64,000 nt of DNA from Streptococcus cristatus (GCF_008369405.1 NZ_VSJJ01000005.1:93844-157843), one strand, 5' to 3'; positions 38,234 to 49,085 are shown, counted from the stretch's first letter. The notes: generated from the letters alone by a model not told the origin. Program-made: numbers and translations.

Positions 38234-39496
38234 TTATCTTTTTGCGAGAATAATATCGATATTTTCAATCATTTCATCACGGACTTCTTTAACAGGGATT
38301 TCTACAATCACTGAGCCCAAGAAGCCGCGCACGACCAAGCGCTCTGCCGTCGCCTTATCAAGCCCCCGACTCATGAGGTAGTACATATCTTCTGGATCTA
38401 CCTGACCGATAGAAGCCGCGTGACCAGCTGTCACATCGTTCTCATCAATCAAGAGAATGGGATTAGCATCTGAGCGCGCTTGGTCAGACAGCATGAGAAC
38501 TCGGCTTTCCTGCTGGGCATCTGCTCCCTTAGCCCCTTTGATAATATGACCGATACCATTGAAGGTCAGGGTTCCTTTTTCCAGGATAACCCCGTGCTGC
38601 AGGATATTTCCGATAGAGTTGCAGCCATAGTTAGTTACGCGGGTATCAATTCCTTGAACCTGCTTACCGCTGGAAAGGGCAACTACTTTCATATCCGCAT
38701 GGCTGCCCTTGCCATAAAGGTCACTGTCAAAGTCTGCCACGACGTTTCCTTCGTTCATAACGCCAATTGCCCAGTCAATCATAGCATCGTTGTCCAGCTT
38801 ACCGCGACGGCTGATATAAGCTGTTACATTTTCGCCTAGGCGGTCAATGGCTGAAAACTTAATCTGAGCTCCAGCTTGGGCAATGACTTCGACGGTGATA
38901 TTAGCTGTTGTCGGAACAGTCCCTTGGCCATAAGTCTCCAAGCGTTCCAAGTAGTTAACCTTGGAGTGCTTGCCCGCGATAATCAAAATATGCTTGTTAA
39001 AAGGAACATCGCTTTCGCTGTCCTGATAAAAAATCCCTTCAATCGGCTGGTCAATCTCAACGTTGTCCGGCACATAAAGCACCGCACCGCTGTTGAAATA
39101 AGCCGTATGGTAAGCTGCTAATTTGTCCTCGTCGTACTTGACCGCGGACATGAAATGCTGCTCCACCAACTCTGGAATTTCTTCCAAAGCAGTGTGAAAA
39201 TCAGTGAAGACCACACCTTGCTCCGCCAAATCTGCTGGCAACTGCTCAAGGACCGTTTGAGTTCCCATTTGGATAAACTTGAGATTGTCTCCGAGAGCCG
39301 TAAAATCTGGCACACTGGTCAAAGGCTCGCTATCAGAAATCCGTCCGTCTCCCAGATTCCAGCGGTGAAATTTAACCCGCTCAATAACTGGCAAATCCAG
39401 TTGGCCCATCTTGTCAAAAGCCTGCTGACGGAGACTGGCCAACCATTCTGGTTCTGCGTGAAGCTGTGAAAATTCGTGAATTAATTCTTTCGTCAT
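38234..39496 (-). CDS. sufD: Fe-S cluster assembly protein SufD
   Basis: Partner of SufB in the SufBC2D complex. 420 aa. Shares the beta-helix segment with SufB (VNYLERLETYGQG onward) and the conserved C-terminal pattern [30 protein letters not shown]. Follows sufC by 41 bases. Confidence 0.95.
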   Translation of the reverse strand: MTKELIHEFSQLHAEPEWLASLRQQAFDKMGQLDLPVIERVKFHRWNLGDGRISDSEPLTSVPDFTALGDNLKFIQMGTQTVLEQLPADLAEQGVVFTDFHTALEEIPELVEQHFMSAVKYDEDKLAAYHTAYFNSGAVLYVPDNVEIDQPIEGIFYQDSESDVPFNKHILIIAGKHSKVNYLERLETYGQGTVPTTANITVEVIAQAGAQIKFSAIDRLGENVTAYISRRGKLDNDAMIDWAIGVMNEGNVVADFDSDLYGKGSHADMKVVALSSGKQVQGIDTRVTNYGCNSIGNILQHGVILEKGTLTFNGIGHIIKGAKGADAQQESRVLMLSDQARSDANPILLIDENDVTAGHAASIGQVDPEDMYYLMSRGLDKATAERLVVRGFLGSVIVEIPVKEVRDEMIENIDIILAKR

Positions 39497-39537
39497 GTCA
39501 TTCTCCTATCTTTTATCAAAGTCAAAAGAATGTTTGA

Positions 39538-40308
39538 CTAAGCTTCCTCAGTGTAGTTGAAGCCCAACTCTTCAGCCAACTTAGCATAGCCTTCTTTCTC
39601 CAAGCGGATTGCCAATTCTGGACCGCCAGAAAGAACGACTTTACCATCCATCATGACATGAACTACATCTGGAGTGATATAGTTGAGCAGGCGTTGGTAG
39701 TGGGTGATAATCATCGCACCAAAACCTTCACCACGCATAGCGTTGACCCCTTTAGAAACGACCTTAAGCGCATCGATATCCAGACCTGAGTCAATCTCAT
39801 CCAAAAGCGCAAAAGTTGGCTCTAGCATAAGCAACTGCAGGATTTCATTGCGTTTTTTCTCACCACCTGAGAAGCCTTCATTGAGGTAGCGCTCAGCCAT
39901 CTCTTCTTTCATGTTGAGCAGTTCCATCTTTTCATCTAGTTTAGTAATGAAGTCACGGACAGAGATTTTTTCATCATCTTCCTTGCCAGCATTCATGGCC
40001 GCACGGAGAAACTCTGCATTGGTAATGCCAGGAATTTCACTAGGATACTGCATCGCAAGGAAGAGTCCCATACGAGCACGCTCGTCTACTTCCAGCTCCA
40101 AGATATTAACCCCATCAAAAAGCACCTCTCCTTGAGTTACTTCGTAGTTAGGATTTCCCATAATGGCTGCAGACAAGGTAGATTTCCCTGTTCCATTTGG
40201 ACCCATGATCGCTGCAACCTCTCCCGTTTTCAGAGTAAGATTTACCCCTTTGAGAATTTTTTTCCCTTCAATTTCAACATGAAGATCTTTGATTTCTAAG
40301 ACAGACAT
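39538..40308 (-). CDS. sufC: SUF system ATPase SufC
   Basis: ABC-type ATPase that powers SufBCD. Walker A GPNGTGKS at 36-43, ABC signature FSGGEKKRNEIL, and Walker B FALLDEIDSGLDIDA. 256 aa. First gene of the operon sufC-sufD-sufS-sufU-sufB, the usual Gram-positive order. Confidence 0.96.
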   Translation of the reverse strand: MSVLEIKDLHVEIEGKKILKGVNLTLKTGEVAAIMGPNGTGKSTLSAAIMGNPNYEVTQGEVLFDGVNILELEVDERARMGLFLAMQYPSEIPGITNAEFLRAAMNAGKEDDEKISVRDFITKLDEKMELLNMKEEMAERYLNEGFSGGEKKRNEILQLLMLEPTFALLDEIDSGLDIDALKVVSKGVNAMRGEGFGAMIITHYQRLLNYITPDVVHVMMDGKVVLSGGPELAIRLEKEGYAKLAEELGFNYTEEA

Positions 40309-40354
40309 TTCTTTTTCCTTTCTTTACTTAGCTGATTTACATACTTTAGTATAC

Positions 40355-40378
40355 CAAAAAAAAGCCCAAAAGGCTTTT
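40355..40378 (-). terminator. Terminator after mecA and the transferase gene
   Basis: On the minus strand AAAAGCC-TTTT-GGGCTTTTTTTTT, between the transferase stop and the sufC leader. Confidence 0.8.
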
Positions 40379-40391
40379 ATTTTGTTTAGAA

Positions 40392-41564
40392 CTATTCTTG
40401 TTTGTGTTTCTTTTGGTATCTCTTCTCTCGAACTTCTTCTCGATAAGAGGAGTTTCCGATAAAGCGCAGGATATTGAGCAGAGGCGTCCTCTGTGGACCC
40501 AGAACCCCTATTAGTTCTACTAAGAGTTCGACACCTAGCAGAAGGCCAATCACGAGGAGGAGTCCACCGATGCGGGTCGATACATTTAGCAGGAGGGAAA
40601 TCATAGAGAAAATCATCGAAATCCCATAGATAACTAGAACTGTTCCCCGATGTGTCAGCCCCAAGGACAAGAGCCTATGATGAAGGTGATGACGGTCAGG
40701 CTGGTAAAATTTCTGACCAGACAAAGTCCGACGAACGATTGCTAAAAAAGTATCAGTAATCGGCACCCCCAAGATAATCATAGGCGTGACAATCGCTACT
40801 GCCGTCGCATTTTTCAAGCCTTGTAGAGACAGGACCGAAATCATAAAACCGATGAAAAGAGCCCCCGTATCCCCGCCATATATAATGGCTGGATGATAAT
40901 TGTAAGGAAAGAAGCCAGCAATAGAGGCTACTAAGACCAAGATTGTCAGGGTTAGGAATAAATTATGGCCCGGCAAGAAAAAGTAGGAAACAATCCCCAT
41001 GGTTAGCAAGGAAATAATGGAGACCCCGCTGACAAGGCCGTCTAAACCATCCATGAGATTGACCGCATTGGTAATGGAGACAATCCAGAGAATGGTCAAA
41101 ATAAAAGATAGCCAAGGTGGGAAAAAGAGATGGGGACCACCAAAAGGAATCTTAAAGTCATCCAAGCGGAAATCCGTCAGCCACCAAATCAGGCAGGCAG
41201 CCAGCACAATCCCCCCTAACTTCATCAAAGGACTTAATTCTTTAATATCATCGATAAGACCCGTCAGGGCTACAATCAAGCCTCCTAGCACTACTGGCCA
41301 AATATAGTCAAAATAAGTCTGTTCAAAAAAAGTGACGCCAACAATCTGCGGCATGAATACCAAAGTTGCCAAGGTAAAAGCCGCTACAACCGCCAGACCG
41401 CCTGCACTCGGCATGGGCTTCTTATTGATTCGTCGAGCATTAGGATAGTCGACTGCATCCATTTTAAAAGCCAAGAGCCGAACGAGGGGAGTCAGCAAAA
41501 CTCCGACAAAAAATGTCGCTAGTAGCACCAAAATGAACTTTAAGGGAAAAGCAATCATACGCAT
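40392..41564 (-). CDS. Undecaprenyl-phosphate sugar-1-phosphate transferase, WecA/TagO (MraY) family
   Basis: Polytopic membrane enzyme that joins a sugar-1-phosphate (typically GlcNAc) to undecaprenyl phosphate to start wall teichoic acid or other surface polymers. About eleven hydrophobic segments, with the family motifs DAVDYPNARRINKKPMPSAGG, DDIKELSP (Asp pair) and NAVNLMDGLDGLVSG (catalytic loop), and a DRHHLHHRLL segment near residue 290. 390 aa. Its start overlaps the end of mecA by ten bases. TagO-type symbols are used for such genes; the exact sugar is not certain. Confidence 0.9.
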   Translation of the reverse strand: MRMIAFPLKFILVLLATFFVGVLLTPLVRLLAFKMDAVDYPNARRINKKPMPSAGGLAVVAAFTLATLVFMPQIVGVTFFEQTYFDYIWPVVLGGLIVALTGLIDDIKELSPLMKLGGIVLAACLIWWLTDFRLDDFKIPFGGPHLFFPPWLSFILTILWIVSITNAVNLMDGLDGLVSGVSIISLLTMGIVSYFFLPGHNLFLTLTILVLVASIAGFFPYNYHPAIIYGGDTGALFIGFMISVLSLQGLKNATAVAIVTPMIILGVPITDTFLAIVRRTLSGQKFYQPDRHHLHHRLLSLGLTHRGTVLVIYGISMIFSMISLLLNVSTRIGGLLLVIGLLLGVELLVELIGVLGPQRTPLLNILRFIGNSSYREEVREKRYQKKHKQE

Positions 41565-42298
41565 TCAACCTTTTGCAATTGTTGGATGGCTTCTGTCACC
41601 AAAAGCAGACGTCCGTGTTCTTGCAGGACAGCACGAGTAATATCTGTATCCTCAGCAAATTCCCGCATTTTAGCCAGTAACCAAGCTGGATAAAGCTCCG
41701 GTTGCTCTTCCAAATCTACCAAAATAGTCAGGTAGTAGGCAGAGTCATATTTATAGAGTTCTGACAGGTCTATTGGGTAGTCAACCGTTTTGGCGAAAGA
41801 AACTGCACTCTGCAAATCAGTAAATGACAAAATATAGTAGACATAACGGTCTAGATTCTCTTCCCTATCTTCTGAAGAATCTACAGAGGCCTCCTGATCA
41901 GCCTCTGCTGCCTCTAAAGATTTGACCGCCTCAAGGTCATCCTTACTCTTTTCAAAGATATTTTTCTCTAAAGTCTTTAAGAACTCATCTGGAGACATCT
42001 GGCTGAGCTCATCAATATCCGGTAGATTGCCCAAATCTTCAAAATTCAAATTCTTATCAATCTTGGATCTCGTCACAAAGACATCCAGCTTGTCTGGCTT
42101 AGGCGTCACCCGAAAACTCAGCATGCCACTATCTAAGAAGCTTTCCGGCATTTCCAGCTCATCCAAGATTGTATAGAAAAATTCTTCTGTTTTTTCTTGG
42201 GGCACTAGGAAATCTGCGATTTCCATTCCGTGTTCTTCTAAATCTTCCAACTGGATGGTGATTTTAATCGTCGAGTCATTAATCTGTTTCACTTCCAT
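41555..42298 (-). CDS. mecA: Adaptor protein MecA
   Basis: Brings substrates to the ClpC/ClpP protease, including competence regulator ComX in streptococci. N-terminal substrate-binding domain (MEVKQINDSTIKITIQLEDLE), an acidic linker (about 105-140), and a C-terminal ClpC-binding domain. 247 aa. Upstream partner of the wall-polymer transferase in a coupled pair, as in S. pneumoniae. Confidence 0.95.
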   Translation of the reverse strand: MEVKQINDSTIKITIQLEDLEEHGMEIADFLVPQEKTEEFFYTILDELEMPESFLDSGMLSFRVTPKPDKLDVFVTRSKIDKNLNFEDLGNLPDIDELSQMSPDEFLKTLEKNIFEKSKDDLEAVKSLEAAEADQEASVDSSEDREENLDRYVYYILSFTDLQSAVSFAKTVDYPIDLSELYKYDSAYYLTILVDLEEQPELYPAWLLAKMREFAEDTDITRAVLQEHGRLLLVTEAIQQLQKVECV

Positions 42299-42377
42299 CT
42301 CATCAACCTCATACTTTCATAGTCTTTCTATTATACTAAAATTCTAAACTTATTTCAAAAAAATAACTGGTCAAATA

Positions 42378-42406
42378 AGAAAAGGCTGGGAAAATTTCCC
42401 AAGCCT
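42378..42406 (-). terminator. Terminator of uppP
   Basis: On the minus strand AAGGCTTGGGAAA and TTTCCCAGCCTT pair, followed by TTCTT. Confidence 0.75.
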
Positions 42407-42409
42407 TGA

Positions 42410-43252
42410 TCAGCCAATAATGACCTTAATCAGACCGTAAACCAACAGCAAAACTCCGAGTCCGATCCGATATTTACCAAAGATTGTAAAGTCATGATTC
42501 TTGACATAGTCTGTCAGGAAGCGAATCACATAAAGACTGACTCCGAAAGCCACTCCCATCGCTACCAATAAAAGGAATAATTGGTCGAAACCTAAAGAAT
42601 TACCCTTGATAATAAATTTCAGGATTTTCAGCCCACTTGCACCAAACATGATTGGAATCCCCAAGTAGAAAGTAAACTCTGTCACAACTGGTCGGCTGAC
42701 ACCATTCAAGAGACCACCGACAATGGTCGCACCTGAACGGCTGGTTCCTGGAAAGAGGGATAAGACTTGGAAAAGACCGATATAAAGAGCTGTTTGATAA
42801 GGAAGTTTGCTCAATTCTGTAACAGTCGGTTCCACCTGCTCTCGTTTTTCCAGATAGATAAAGGCAGCCCCGTAGATAATCAGCATGATTGCGACGGATA
42901 CCAGATTATAAAAATGGGCTTCAAACCAATCGTCTAGGAAGAGACCGATGATTGCAGCTGGCAAAGCAGCAACGACGACCTTAGCCCAGAGCTGCCATGT
43001 CAGCTGAATTTGACGAGCTGTTTTCCCTGGTTTAAAAGGGTTGAGCTTATCAAAATAAATCACCACAACCGCCAAGATAGCTCCCAGCTGAATGACAACA
43101 TTGAACATTTCCATGAAGGCTGGATTTTCATTTTTATACTTAATAAAATCTTGAATCAGAATCAAGTGGCCGGTACTCGAAATGGGTAGCCACTCTGTAA
43201 TTCCTTCAACAATTCCATAAATAATGGACTTTAAAATTTCAATAATAAACAT
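42410..43252 (-). CDS. uppP: Undecaprenyl-diphosphatase (bacitracin resistance protein)
   Basis: Membrane enzyme that regenerates undecaprenyl phosphate, the lipid carrier for wall synthesis. The catalytic motifs [17 protein letters not shown] (from residue 16) and [17 protein letters not shown] are complete. 280 aa with about eight membrane segments. A TATAAT box lies just upstream on the minus strand. Confidence 0.96.
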   Translation of the reverse strand: MFIIEILKSIIYGIVEGITEWLPISSTGHLILIQDFIKYKNENPAFMEMFNVVIQLGAILAVVVIYFDKLNPFKPGKTARQIQLTWQLWAKVVVAALPAAIIGLFLDDWFEAHFYNLVSVAIMLIIYGAAFIYLEKREQVEPTVTELSKLPYQTALYIGLFQVLSLFPGTSRSGATIVGGLLNGVSRPVVTEFTFYLGIPIMFGASGLKILKFIIKGNSLGFDQLFLLLVAMGVAFGVSLYVIRFLTDYVKNHDFTIFGKYRIGLGVLLLVYGLIKVIIG

Positions 43253-43340
43253 ATCTAACTCCTAAAACAACTCTAACATTTATTATACCACATATTGGAG
43301 GAGAGGAAAAGCTTTCACAAGGGCTTTGGCAAGCTTTTTA

Positions 43341-45236
43341 TCAAAAGGCTCCGCCACCTCCGCCTCCACCGCCACCAGAGAAGCCACCTCCTGCTCCGCC
43401 TCCTGATGAAACCGAGAAATGACTGGCCGTCGAAGCAATGTGTCCATAATTTGAAAAACTATGGGAACTTGCGTAGAAAATAGGATGAAGATTGTATTGT
43501 AGATAAGTATTCATAGACGCGTTTTCCAAGGAAATTTGACGCAGCTTCATGACCCGACTGACCCGATCCGCATAGCCAAATAGGGTAGCATAGACCAAAA
43601 GTCGGTTCCACAGGACAATGCCCTCTACCTCGGTATCGTATAGGCGAGCGATGTAGCGTAGCATATTCGCAAAGCTATTCCAGAGATAGAAATCATGAGC
43701 TCCCTCATCACTCAAGACACCATCCCGCTGATATAGCTGTAAGGCTCTGCCCAGCAGAACGGTCAACACCGAAGCAACAGCTGCAAGTGGAAGATAGGAC
43801 CAAATAAAACCGTCTAGCTTGATCAAATAAATAAAAAATGTCAAGAGAGACAAGCCAAAAGCAAGGAAACTCGCCATTAGAGCCAACCACAAGAGAAGCT
43901 TTTCTCCTCGTTTCAAAGGACGATAGTGATCCTGCAAGTTTAGCTCCCGAATCTCCTTTAATACTTGTTCAGACAAAAGGTTTAAATCAGTTGAAAAGCG
44001 ATTTTTTATTCGATTTCCAATTTGGCGGATTCGTGCTTCATCTGCTGATTTCTTATTTTTATAAAGATCTTCTGAAATCTGATAAGATTCAAACAAGTCT
44101 GCTACAGCTGCCTGTTTATGGTCGCCAAATGCCATCTGTAGGAATTTCCGTTCAAAATCTGACAAACCTTTTTTAGGAATTGGTTTCAGGATTGGCTTGT
44201 CTGCAGTTCCTAAAAGCTCTATATAGCCCCGATCCATCAAATCCAGCAAGGTCGCCTGCACCAAATTTTCAAATTTCAAATGCGCTCGTCCACCACTGGT
44301 CGGATCGACTTCTCTCATATCCACAGCAAAGATATTAGCCGCTACAATGAGAGGGGCCAGATCTTGCGGAGCTTCATAGAGGCGAGCGTCTTTAGGAAAA
44401 GCTTGGCTAGGGCGAATCTTCATCCGAAAGATCAGATAAAATATCCCCGAAAGTATCAGCAAGAACAAGGCCAAAAGAGGCAGATAGACTTCTCCCAAGC
44501 GATGATAAAACTGGCTCTTGGCTACAATTTCTTCTTCAACTGCTTGAAAAGTCTTTAGATAGTCGGTCGCTCTCAGATCCTCTGTCGCCTGATGCAGAGC
44601 CTGGCGATGCCAATATCCATGCAGTTCGACCTTCTTCCTACTAGGTAAATGAGATAGCTGAATCCGATAATCCGCGCGATTTCTATCTATAGTGGCCGAT
44701 TGACCAAAATAACCTGTATGAACATACATGTCTGTTAAAGACCAGGTTCCCAAGCCCCAGACCTTAATCGTCACATTTTGCAGCTCCTCTTCCCAATCAC
44801 TGATCGGTGTCCATTTGAGCTCTGCTATATCTTTATGGAGGAAAAGAAGATTGGTCAAGTTCCATGTGACTGTTACTTTGACCGTGTCTCCCTCTTTACC
44901 TGCATTGTAAATCTTGACTTCGTAGCCATCTCCCAAATCTGTAACTCGTGGCTCAAAGTCATATTTTACGACTCCATTGGTTTTCACGGAGACTTTTGGA
45001 TCTGAATCAATAGCAAAGCCTTCTGGCATCTTTCCTGCTGAGCCTAGGGAAACCATCTGGCCATTGTAATCATCATCAAAATGATAAGTCACCTCTTCTG
45101 TATAGGTGGCTGTATTATCGGCATGGATCTCTAAATCTCCATTATAAGACTGGATTTGATAGTCTAAAGCTGACACTGTCCCAGCAAAAAACAAACTCAA
45201 AAGAAGAAGGAAAATTCCTGACAAGTACCTTTTCAT
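43341..45236 (-). CDS. DUF2207 membrane protein with Gly-rich tail
   Basis: A 631-aa exported membrane protein of unknown role. A signal peptide ends near SALDYQ (about 24). The extracellular N-terminal domain (about 25-235) has the DUF2207 pattern YTEEVTYHFDDDYNGQMVSL. Hydrophobic segments follow near 260-280 and again at about 465-520, with a long cytoplasmic region between. It ends in an almost pure glycine tail with an A-F end, typical of this family and predicted to be disordered. Transcribed toward uppP. Confidence 0.85.
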   Translation of the reverse strand: MKRYLSGIFLLLLSLFFAGTVSALDYQIQSYNGDLEIHADNTATYTEEVTYHFDDDYNGQMVSLGSAGKMPEGFAIDSDPKVSVKTNGVVKYDFEPRVTDLGDGYEVKIYNAGKEGDTVKVTVTWNLTNLLFLHKDIAELKWTPISDWEEELQNVTIKVWGLGTWSLTDMYVHTGYFGQSATIDRNRADYRIQLSHLPSRKKVELHGYWHRQALHQATEDLRATDYLKTFQAVEEEIVAKSQFYHRLGEVYLPLLALFLLILSGIFYLIFRMKIRPSQAFPKDARLYEAPQDLAPLIVAANIFAVDMREVDPTSGGRAHLKFENLVQATLLDLMDRGYIELLGTADKPILKPIPKKGLSDFERKFLQMAFGDHKQAAVADLFESYQISEDLYKNKKSADEARIRQIGNRIKNRFSTDLNLLSEQVLKEIRELNLQDHYRPLKRGEKLLLWLALMASFLAFGLSLLTFFIYLIKLDGFIWSYLPLAAVASVLTVLLGRALQLYQRDGVLSDEGAHDFYLWNSFANMLRYIARLYDTEVEGIVLWNRLLVYATLFGYADRVSRVMKLRQISLENASMNTYLQYNLHPIFYASSHSFSNYGHIASTASHFSVSSGGGAGGGFSGGGGGGGGGAF

Positions 45237-45303
45237 AAACCAAAGTCCTTTTCTAAATCTTTATCCTATTATAGCATTTTTCTCAAGTAAGGGCTTACCG
45301 AGA

Positions 45304-45332
45304 TTGAAAAGTCGAATATTTTTCGGTAGAAT
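45304..45332 (+). promoter_or_regulatory. Promoter of the amino-acid ABC transporter operon
   Basis: TTGAAA (45304-45309), 17 bases, TAGAAT (45327-45332). Confidence 0.7.
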
Positions 45333-45366
45333 AGAAAGAACTATTTTAGAAGGACTAGGAGAGAAT

Positions 45367-46932
45367 ATGAAAAAATTCATTTTAACCTTATTGACAGCCC
45401 TCCTCGTCTGTCTGGGAACCCTTACCGTAGCTCAGGCGGATGATTATCTTAGAATTGGGATGGAAGCGGCTTATGCCCCTTTCAACTGGACCCAAGATGA
45501 TGATTCAAATGGTGCTGTTAAAATCGAAGGAACAAATCAGTATGCCAATGGCTACGATGTCCAAGTTGCCAAGAAGATTGCTCAGGAAATGGGCAAGGAG
45601 CCTCTAGTTGTAAAAACTTCTTGGAACGGACTGATTCCAGCCTTGACATCTGGTAAAATCGATATGATTATCGCTGGTATGAGCCCAACTGCCGAACGGA
45701 AAAAAGAAATCGCCTTTTCTAACAGCTACTATACTAGTGAGCCTGTTATGCTGGTTCGAAAAGACGGCAACTACGCTAATGCTAAGACCCTCAAAGACTT
45801 CAAAGATGCTAAAATCACCTCTCAGCAAGGTGTCTATCTTTACAATCTGATTTCTCAACTGCCAGGTGCTAAGCAAGAGACCGCCATGGGAGATTTCGCC
45901 CAAATGCGTCAAGCTCTAGAATCTGGTGTTATTGACGGTTACATTTCTGAACGTCCCGAAGCTCTGACAGCCGAAGCTGCCAACTCTAAGTTCAAAATGA
46001 TTCAATTCAAAGAGGGCTTTGAAGTTGGTGAAGAAGATGCCTCCATCGCTGTCGGTATGCGTAAAGACGACAGCCGAATCGAGCAAGCTAATGCAGCTAT
46101 CGCTAAACTCTCAACAGATGACCAAGTCCAGCTGATGGATCAGATGATTAAAAATCAACCGGTAGATACTGATACCGACGATGCTGAAGATACATTCTTC
46201 AACAAAGTTTTTAAGATTTGGAAAGAAAACTGGCCACAGTTTTTACGTGGAGCTGGCTTGACCTTGCTCATTTCCATCACAGGGACAGTTGCTGGTCTAC
46301 TGATCGGCTTGCTGATTGGAGTTTATCGGACAGCACCGATTTCAAAAAACAAGGCTTTAGCCTTCTTGCAAAAACTATTTGGTTGGTTCCTCAATGTTTA
46401 CATTGAAATCTTCCGTGGTACTCCTATGATTGTCCAATCCATGGTTATCTACTATGGAACGGCTCAGGCTTTCGGTATTTCGATTGACCGGACAGCTGCA
46501 GCCATCTTTATCGTTTCTATCAATACTGGTGCTTACATGAGTGAAATTGTCCGCGGTGGTATCTTTGCCGTTGACAAGGGACAATTCGAAGCAGCTACTG
46601 CGCTAGGAATGACCCATGGTCAAACCATGCGCAAGGTTGTCCTGCCACAGGTAGTCCGCAACATTTTGCCTGCAACGGGTAATGAATTTGTCATCAATAT
46701 CAAGGATACATCTGTCCTCAATGTTATCTCTGTGGTGGAGCTCTACTTCTCAGGAAATACGATTGCAACTCAGACTTATCAGTATTTCCAAACCTTTACC
46801 ATTATCGCAGTCATTTACTTCGTCTTGACCTTTACCATCACTCGAATCCTACGTTTCATCGAGCGGAAGTTTGACACAGATCATTACACAACAGGTGCCA
46901 ATCAAATGCAGACGGGAGAATTGAAACAATGA
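45367..46932 (+). CDS. Polar amino-acid ABC transporter, fused binding protein and permease
   Basis: One chain holding the extracellular receptor and the membrane channel. ATG at 45367 with AGGAG before it is chosen over an upstream ATG in the same frame that would add 21 residues overlapping the promoter. A signal peptide (about 1-25) is followed by a family 3 binding domain (about 26-255, [17 protein letters not shown]) and a permease (about 290-510) with the EAA-type loop around [20 protein letters not shown]. 521 aa. Likely substrates are glutamine or other polar amino acids. It overlaps the next gene by four bases. Confidence 0.93.
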   Translation: MKKFILTLLTALLVCLGTLTVAQADDYLRIGMEAAYAPFNWTQDDDSNGAVKIEGTNQYANGYDVQVAKKIAQEMGKEPLVVKTSWNGLIPALTSGKIDMIIAGMSPTAERKKEIAFSNSYYTSEPVMLVRKDGNYANAKTLKDFKDAKITSQQGVYLYNLISQLPGAKQETAMGDFAQMRQALESGVIDGYISERPEALTAEAANSKFKMIQFKEGFEVGEEDASIAVGMRKDDSRIEQANAAIAKLSTDDQVQLMDQMIKNQPVDTDTDDAEDTFFNKVFKIWKENWPQFLRGAGLTLLISITGTVAGLLIGLLIGVYRTAPISKNKALAFLQKLFGWFLNVYIEIFRGTPMIVQSMVIYYGTAQAFGISIDRTAAAIFIVSINTGAYMSEIVRGGIFAVDKGQFEAATALGMTHGQTMRKVVLPQVVRNILPATGNEFVINIKDTSVLNVISVVELYFSGNTIATQTYQYFQTFTIIAVIYFVLTFTITRILRFIERKFDTDHYTTGANQMQTGELKQ

Positions 46933-47669
46933 CCGAAACAATTTTAGAAATTAAAAATCTCAAAAAATCCTATGGAGAGAACCAAGTCTTGAAAGACATT
47001 TCTCTGACTGTCCACAAGGGCGAAGTTATCTCCATTATCGGAAGTTCAGGTAGCGGGAAATCAACCTTTCTCCGCTCCATCAACCTCCTCGAAACACCTA
47101 CTGCTGGCGAAATTCTCTACCGCGGAAAAAATGTCTTGGATGAAAATTACGACCTGACTCATTACCGCGAAAAGTTAGGCATGGTCTTCCAAAGTTTCAA
47201 TCTTTTTGAAAATCTCAATGTCCTCGAAAACACCATCGTTGCTCAGACAACCGTACTCAAAAGAGAACGTGCTGAGGCAGAAAAGATTGCCAAAGAAAAT
47301 CTGGAAAAGGTGGGAATGGGAGAGCTCTACTGGCAGGCCAAGCCTAAACAGCTTTCAGGTGGACAAAAACAGCGGGTTGCCATTGCGCGTGCGCTTTCCA
47401 TGAATCCTGACGCTATCCTTTTCGATGAACCAACTTCAGCTCTTGACCCAGAAATGGTCGGTGAAGTTTTGAAAATCATGAAGGATTTGGCCAAAGAAGG
47501 CCTGACCATGATCGTCGTGACCCACGAAATGGAATTTGCCCGCGATGTTTCCAGCCGCGTTATCTTTATGGATAAGGGCGTTATCGCAGAAGAAGGCACT
47601 CCTCAAGAATTCTTTACCAATCCCAAAGAAGAACGGACCAAGGAATTCCTACGTCGCTTCTTAAAATAA
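46929..47669 (+). CDS. Polar amino-acid ABC transporter ATPase
   Basis: GlnQ-type ATPase, 246 aa, with Walker [10 protein letters not shown] at 38-46, signature [15 protein letters not shown], Walker [15 protein letters not shown] and the switch His in THEMEFARD. The ATGA overlap with the receptor-permease gene shows translational coupling. Confidence 0.95.
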   Translation: MTETILEIKNLKKSYGENQVLKDISLTVHKGEVISIIGSSGSGKSTFLRSINLLETPTAGEILYRGKNVLDENYDLTHYREKLGMVFQSFNLFENLNVLENTIVAQTTVLKRERAEAEKIAKENLEKVGMGELYWQAKPKQLSGGQKQRVAIARALSMNPDAILFDEPTSALDPEMVGEVLKIMKDLAKEGLTMIVVTHEMEFARDVSSRVIFMDKGVIAEEGTPQEFFTNPKEERTKEFLRRFLK

Positions 47670-47689
47670 ATAAACAATCAACCAAACAG

Positions 47690-47727
47690 AACAAGACGGA
47701 AAAAATACATCCGTCTTGTTTTTTTAT
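47690..47727 (+). terminator. Terminator of the amino-acid transporter operon
   Basis: AACAAGACGG and CCGTCTTGTT arms followed by seven T. Confidence 0.85.
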
Positions 47728-47734
47728 TCGCAAA

Positions 47735-47762
47735 ATAAAAAAGCGGGTTCCCCCACTTTTTG
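47735..47762 (-). terminator. Terminator of the 71-aa gene
   Basis: On the minus strand AAAAGTGGGGGAACCCGCTTTTTT, stem with one G-U pair and T tail, just after the stop codon. Confidence 0.7.
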
Positions 47763-47766
47763 AAGA

Positions 47767-47982
47767 TTAGTCTTCAAACTTTTCATGATTTTTGTCGTAG
47801 AAATCAATCAAGCCAAGAGCTGTTTCAAAAGAAATATTCTTTACTTTTGCACGTCCTTGAGCAAGAGCAATAATTGACATTTCACGCGCGTTTGTTTCTT
47901 TACTAATACGGTAACCTGTAATTTTTTTGTCACGAACCCATCCAACAACTGACTCTACTTTTTCAAAATTTGATTTAGCCAT
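47767..47982 (-). CDS. Small HTH-like protein, 71 aa
   Basis: MAKSNFEKVESVVGWVRDKK leads into GYRISKETNAREMSIIALAQ and ISFETALGLIDFYDKN, which reads like a minimal XRE/Cro-type helix-turn-helix without a ligand domain. AGGAG stands eight bases before the ATG. Single-gene unit with its own terminator. DNA binding is inferred from the helix pattern alone. Confidence 0.72.
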   Translation of the reverse strand: MAKSNFEKVESVVGWVRDKKITGYRISKETNAREMSIIALAQGRAKVKNISFETALGLIDFYDKNHEKFED

Positions 47983-48092
47983 TTCTTACTCCTCTCTAAC
48001 TTATTTCGAATACTAATATAATGGTTTTTATACAGTTTGTCAACTTAGAAAAACCAAAACAAACAAATTAAATAATTCTGAATATTCTATAT

Positions 48093-48992
48093 TTATTTAG
48101 CTTTGAGGGCTGAAAGGATCTGGGTGCGAATACTCTCCACTCCATCAGGATTTGCTGGAAGGAAAATCGTATTATTTCCTTCTTTATCCGCAAAATTATT
48201 CAAAGTATCTAGATATTGGTTGGTCAAGAGGATGGACATGATTTGCTCTTCTGTCAGTTCAACATTGGCCCCTTTGAGCTCTTGGATGGAGTCAGCTAAA
48301 CCATCTACGATCGCCTTCCGCTGCTCTGCTATACCGACCCCGTGAAGACGGTCTTTCTCAGCCTCAGCCTCTGCTGCAGTAACGATTTTGATCTTATCTG
48401 CTTCTGCCAATTCCTGAGCTGCCACCCGCTTGCGTTGAGCGGCGTTGATTTCGTTCATAGACTGCTTGACTTCTGCATCTGGCTCAACCTTGGTAATCAA
48501 GGTTTTAACAATGATATAGCCATAAGTCGACATTTCTTCTGCCACCTGCTTTTGAACTTCTAGGGCAATCTCATCTTTCTTTTCAAAGAGCTCGTCCAAG
48601 GTCAGTTTAGGAACAGAGGAACGCAGGGCATCTTCGATATAAGACTTGATCTGCGCTTCTGGTCGCATGAGTTTATAGTAAGCATCCGTGACATTATGTT
48701 CATTTACCCGATACTGGGTCGCAACATTCATGGTCACAAAGACATTATCCTGAGTCTTGGTCTCAACAATAATCTCGCTCTGCAGCAAACGCAACTGGAC
48801 ACGAGCAGCAATTTTGTCAATTCCCAAAGGCAAACGCACATTCATCCCACTTGTACTGGTCTTGTGGTAGCGGCCGAAACGCTCAATGATGGCAACAGAC
48901 TGCTGGCGTACGACATAGAGCGAACTAAATGCCGCTAAAACACAAAGAATGATAAAAAAGAGAAAGAAGAAAAAGAAGAAATTTAAAAACAT
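48093..48992 (-). CDS. SPFH-domain (stomatin/prohibitin) membrane protein
   Basis: Membrane-anchored protein of the QmcA/stomatin class. One very hydrophobic N-terminal helix is followed by the SPFH domain (VVRQQSVAIIERFGRYHKTS onward), a helical coiled region rich in Ala/Glu and a tail with ANPDGVESIRTQIL. ATG at 48992 is preferred; it is eight bases from AAGGAG, while a GTG two codons earlier overlaps the spacer. 299 aa. Such proteins organise membrane domains or proteases. Confidence 0.9.
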   Translation of the reverse strand: MFLNFFFFFFLFFIILCVLAAFSSLYVVRQQSVAIIERFGRYHKTSTSGMNVRLPLGIDKIAARVQLRLLQSEIIVETKTQDNVFVTMNVATQYRVNEHNVTDAYYKLMRPEAQIKSYIEDALRSSVPKLTLDELFEKKDEIALEVQKQVAEEMSTYGYIIVKTLITKVEPDAEVKQSMNEINAAQRKRVAAQELAEADKIKIVTAAEAEAEKDRLHGVGIAEQRKAIVDGLADSIQELKGANVELTEEQIMSILLTNQYLDTLNNFADKEGNNTIFLPANPDGVESIRTQILSALKAK

Positions 48993-49085
48993 AATCACAT
49001 CTCCTTAATTTAATATAGTATATTCTAGCACACTCCTCAATCGCTTGCAATTAAAAAGCAGAGTTTTACTAAAATATCTTTAGGT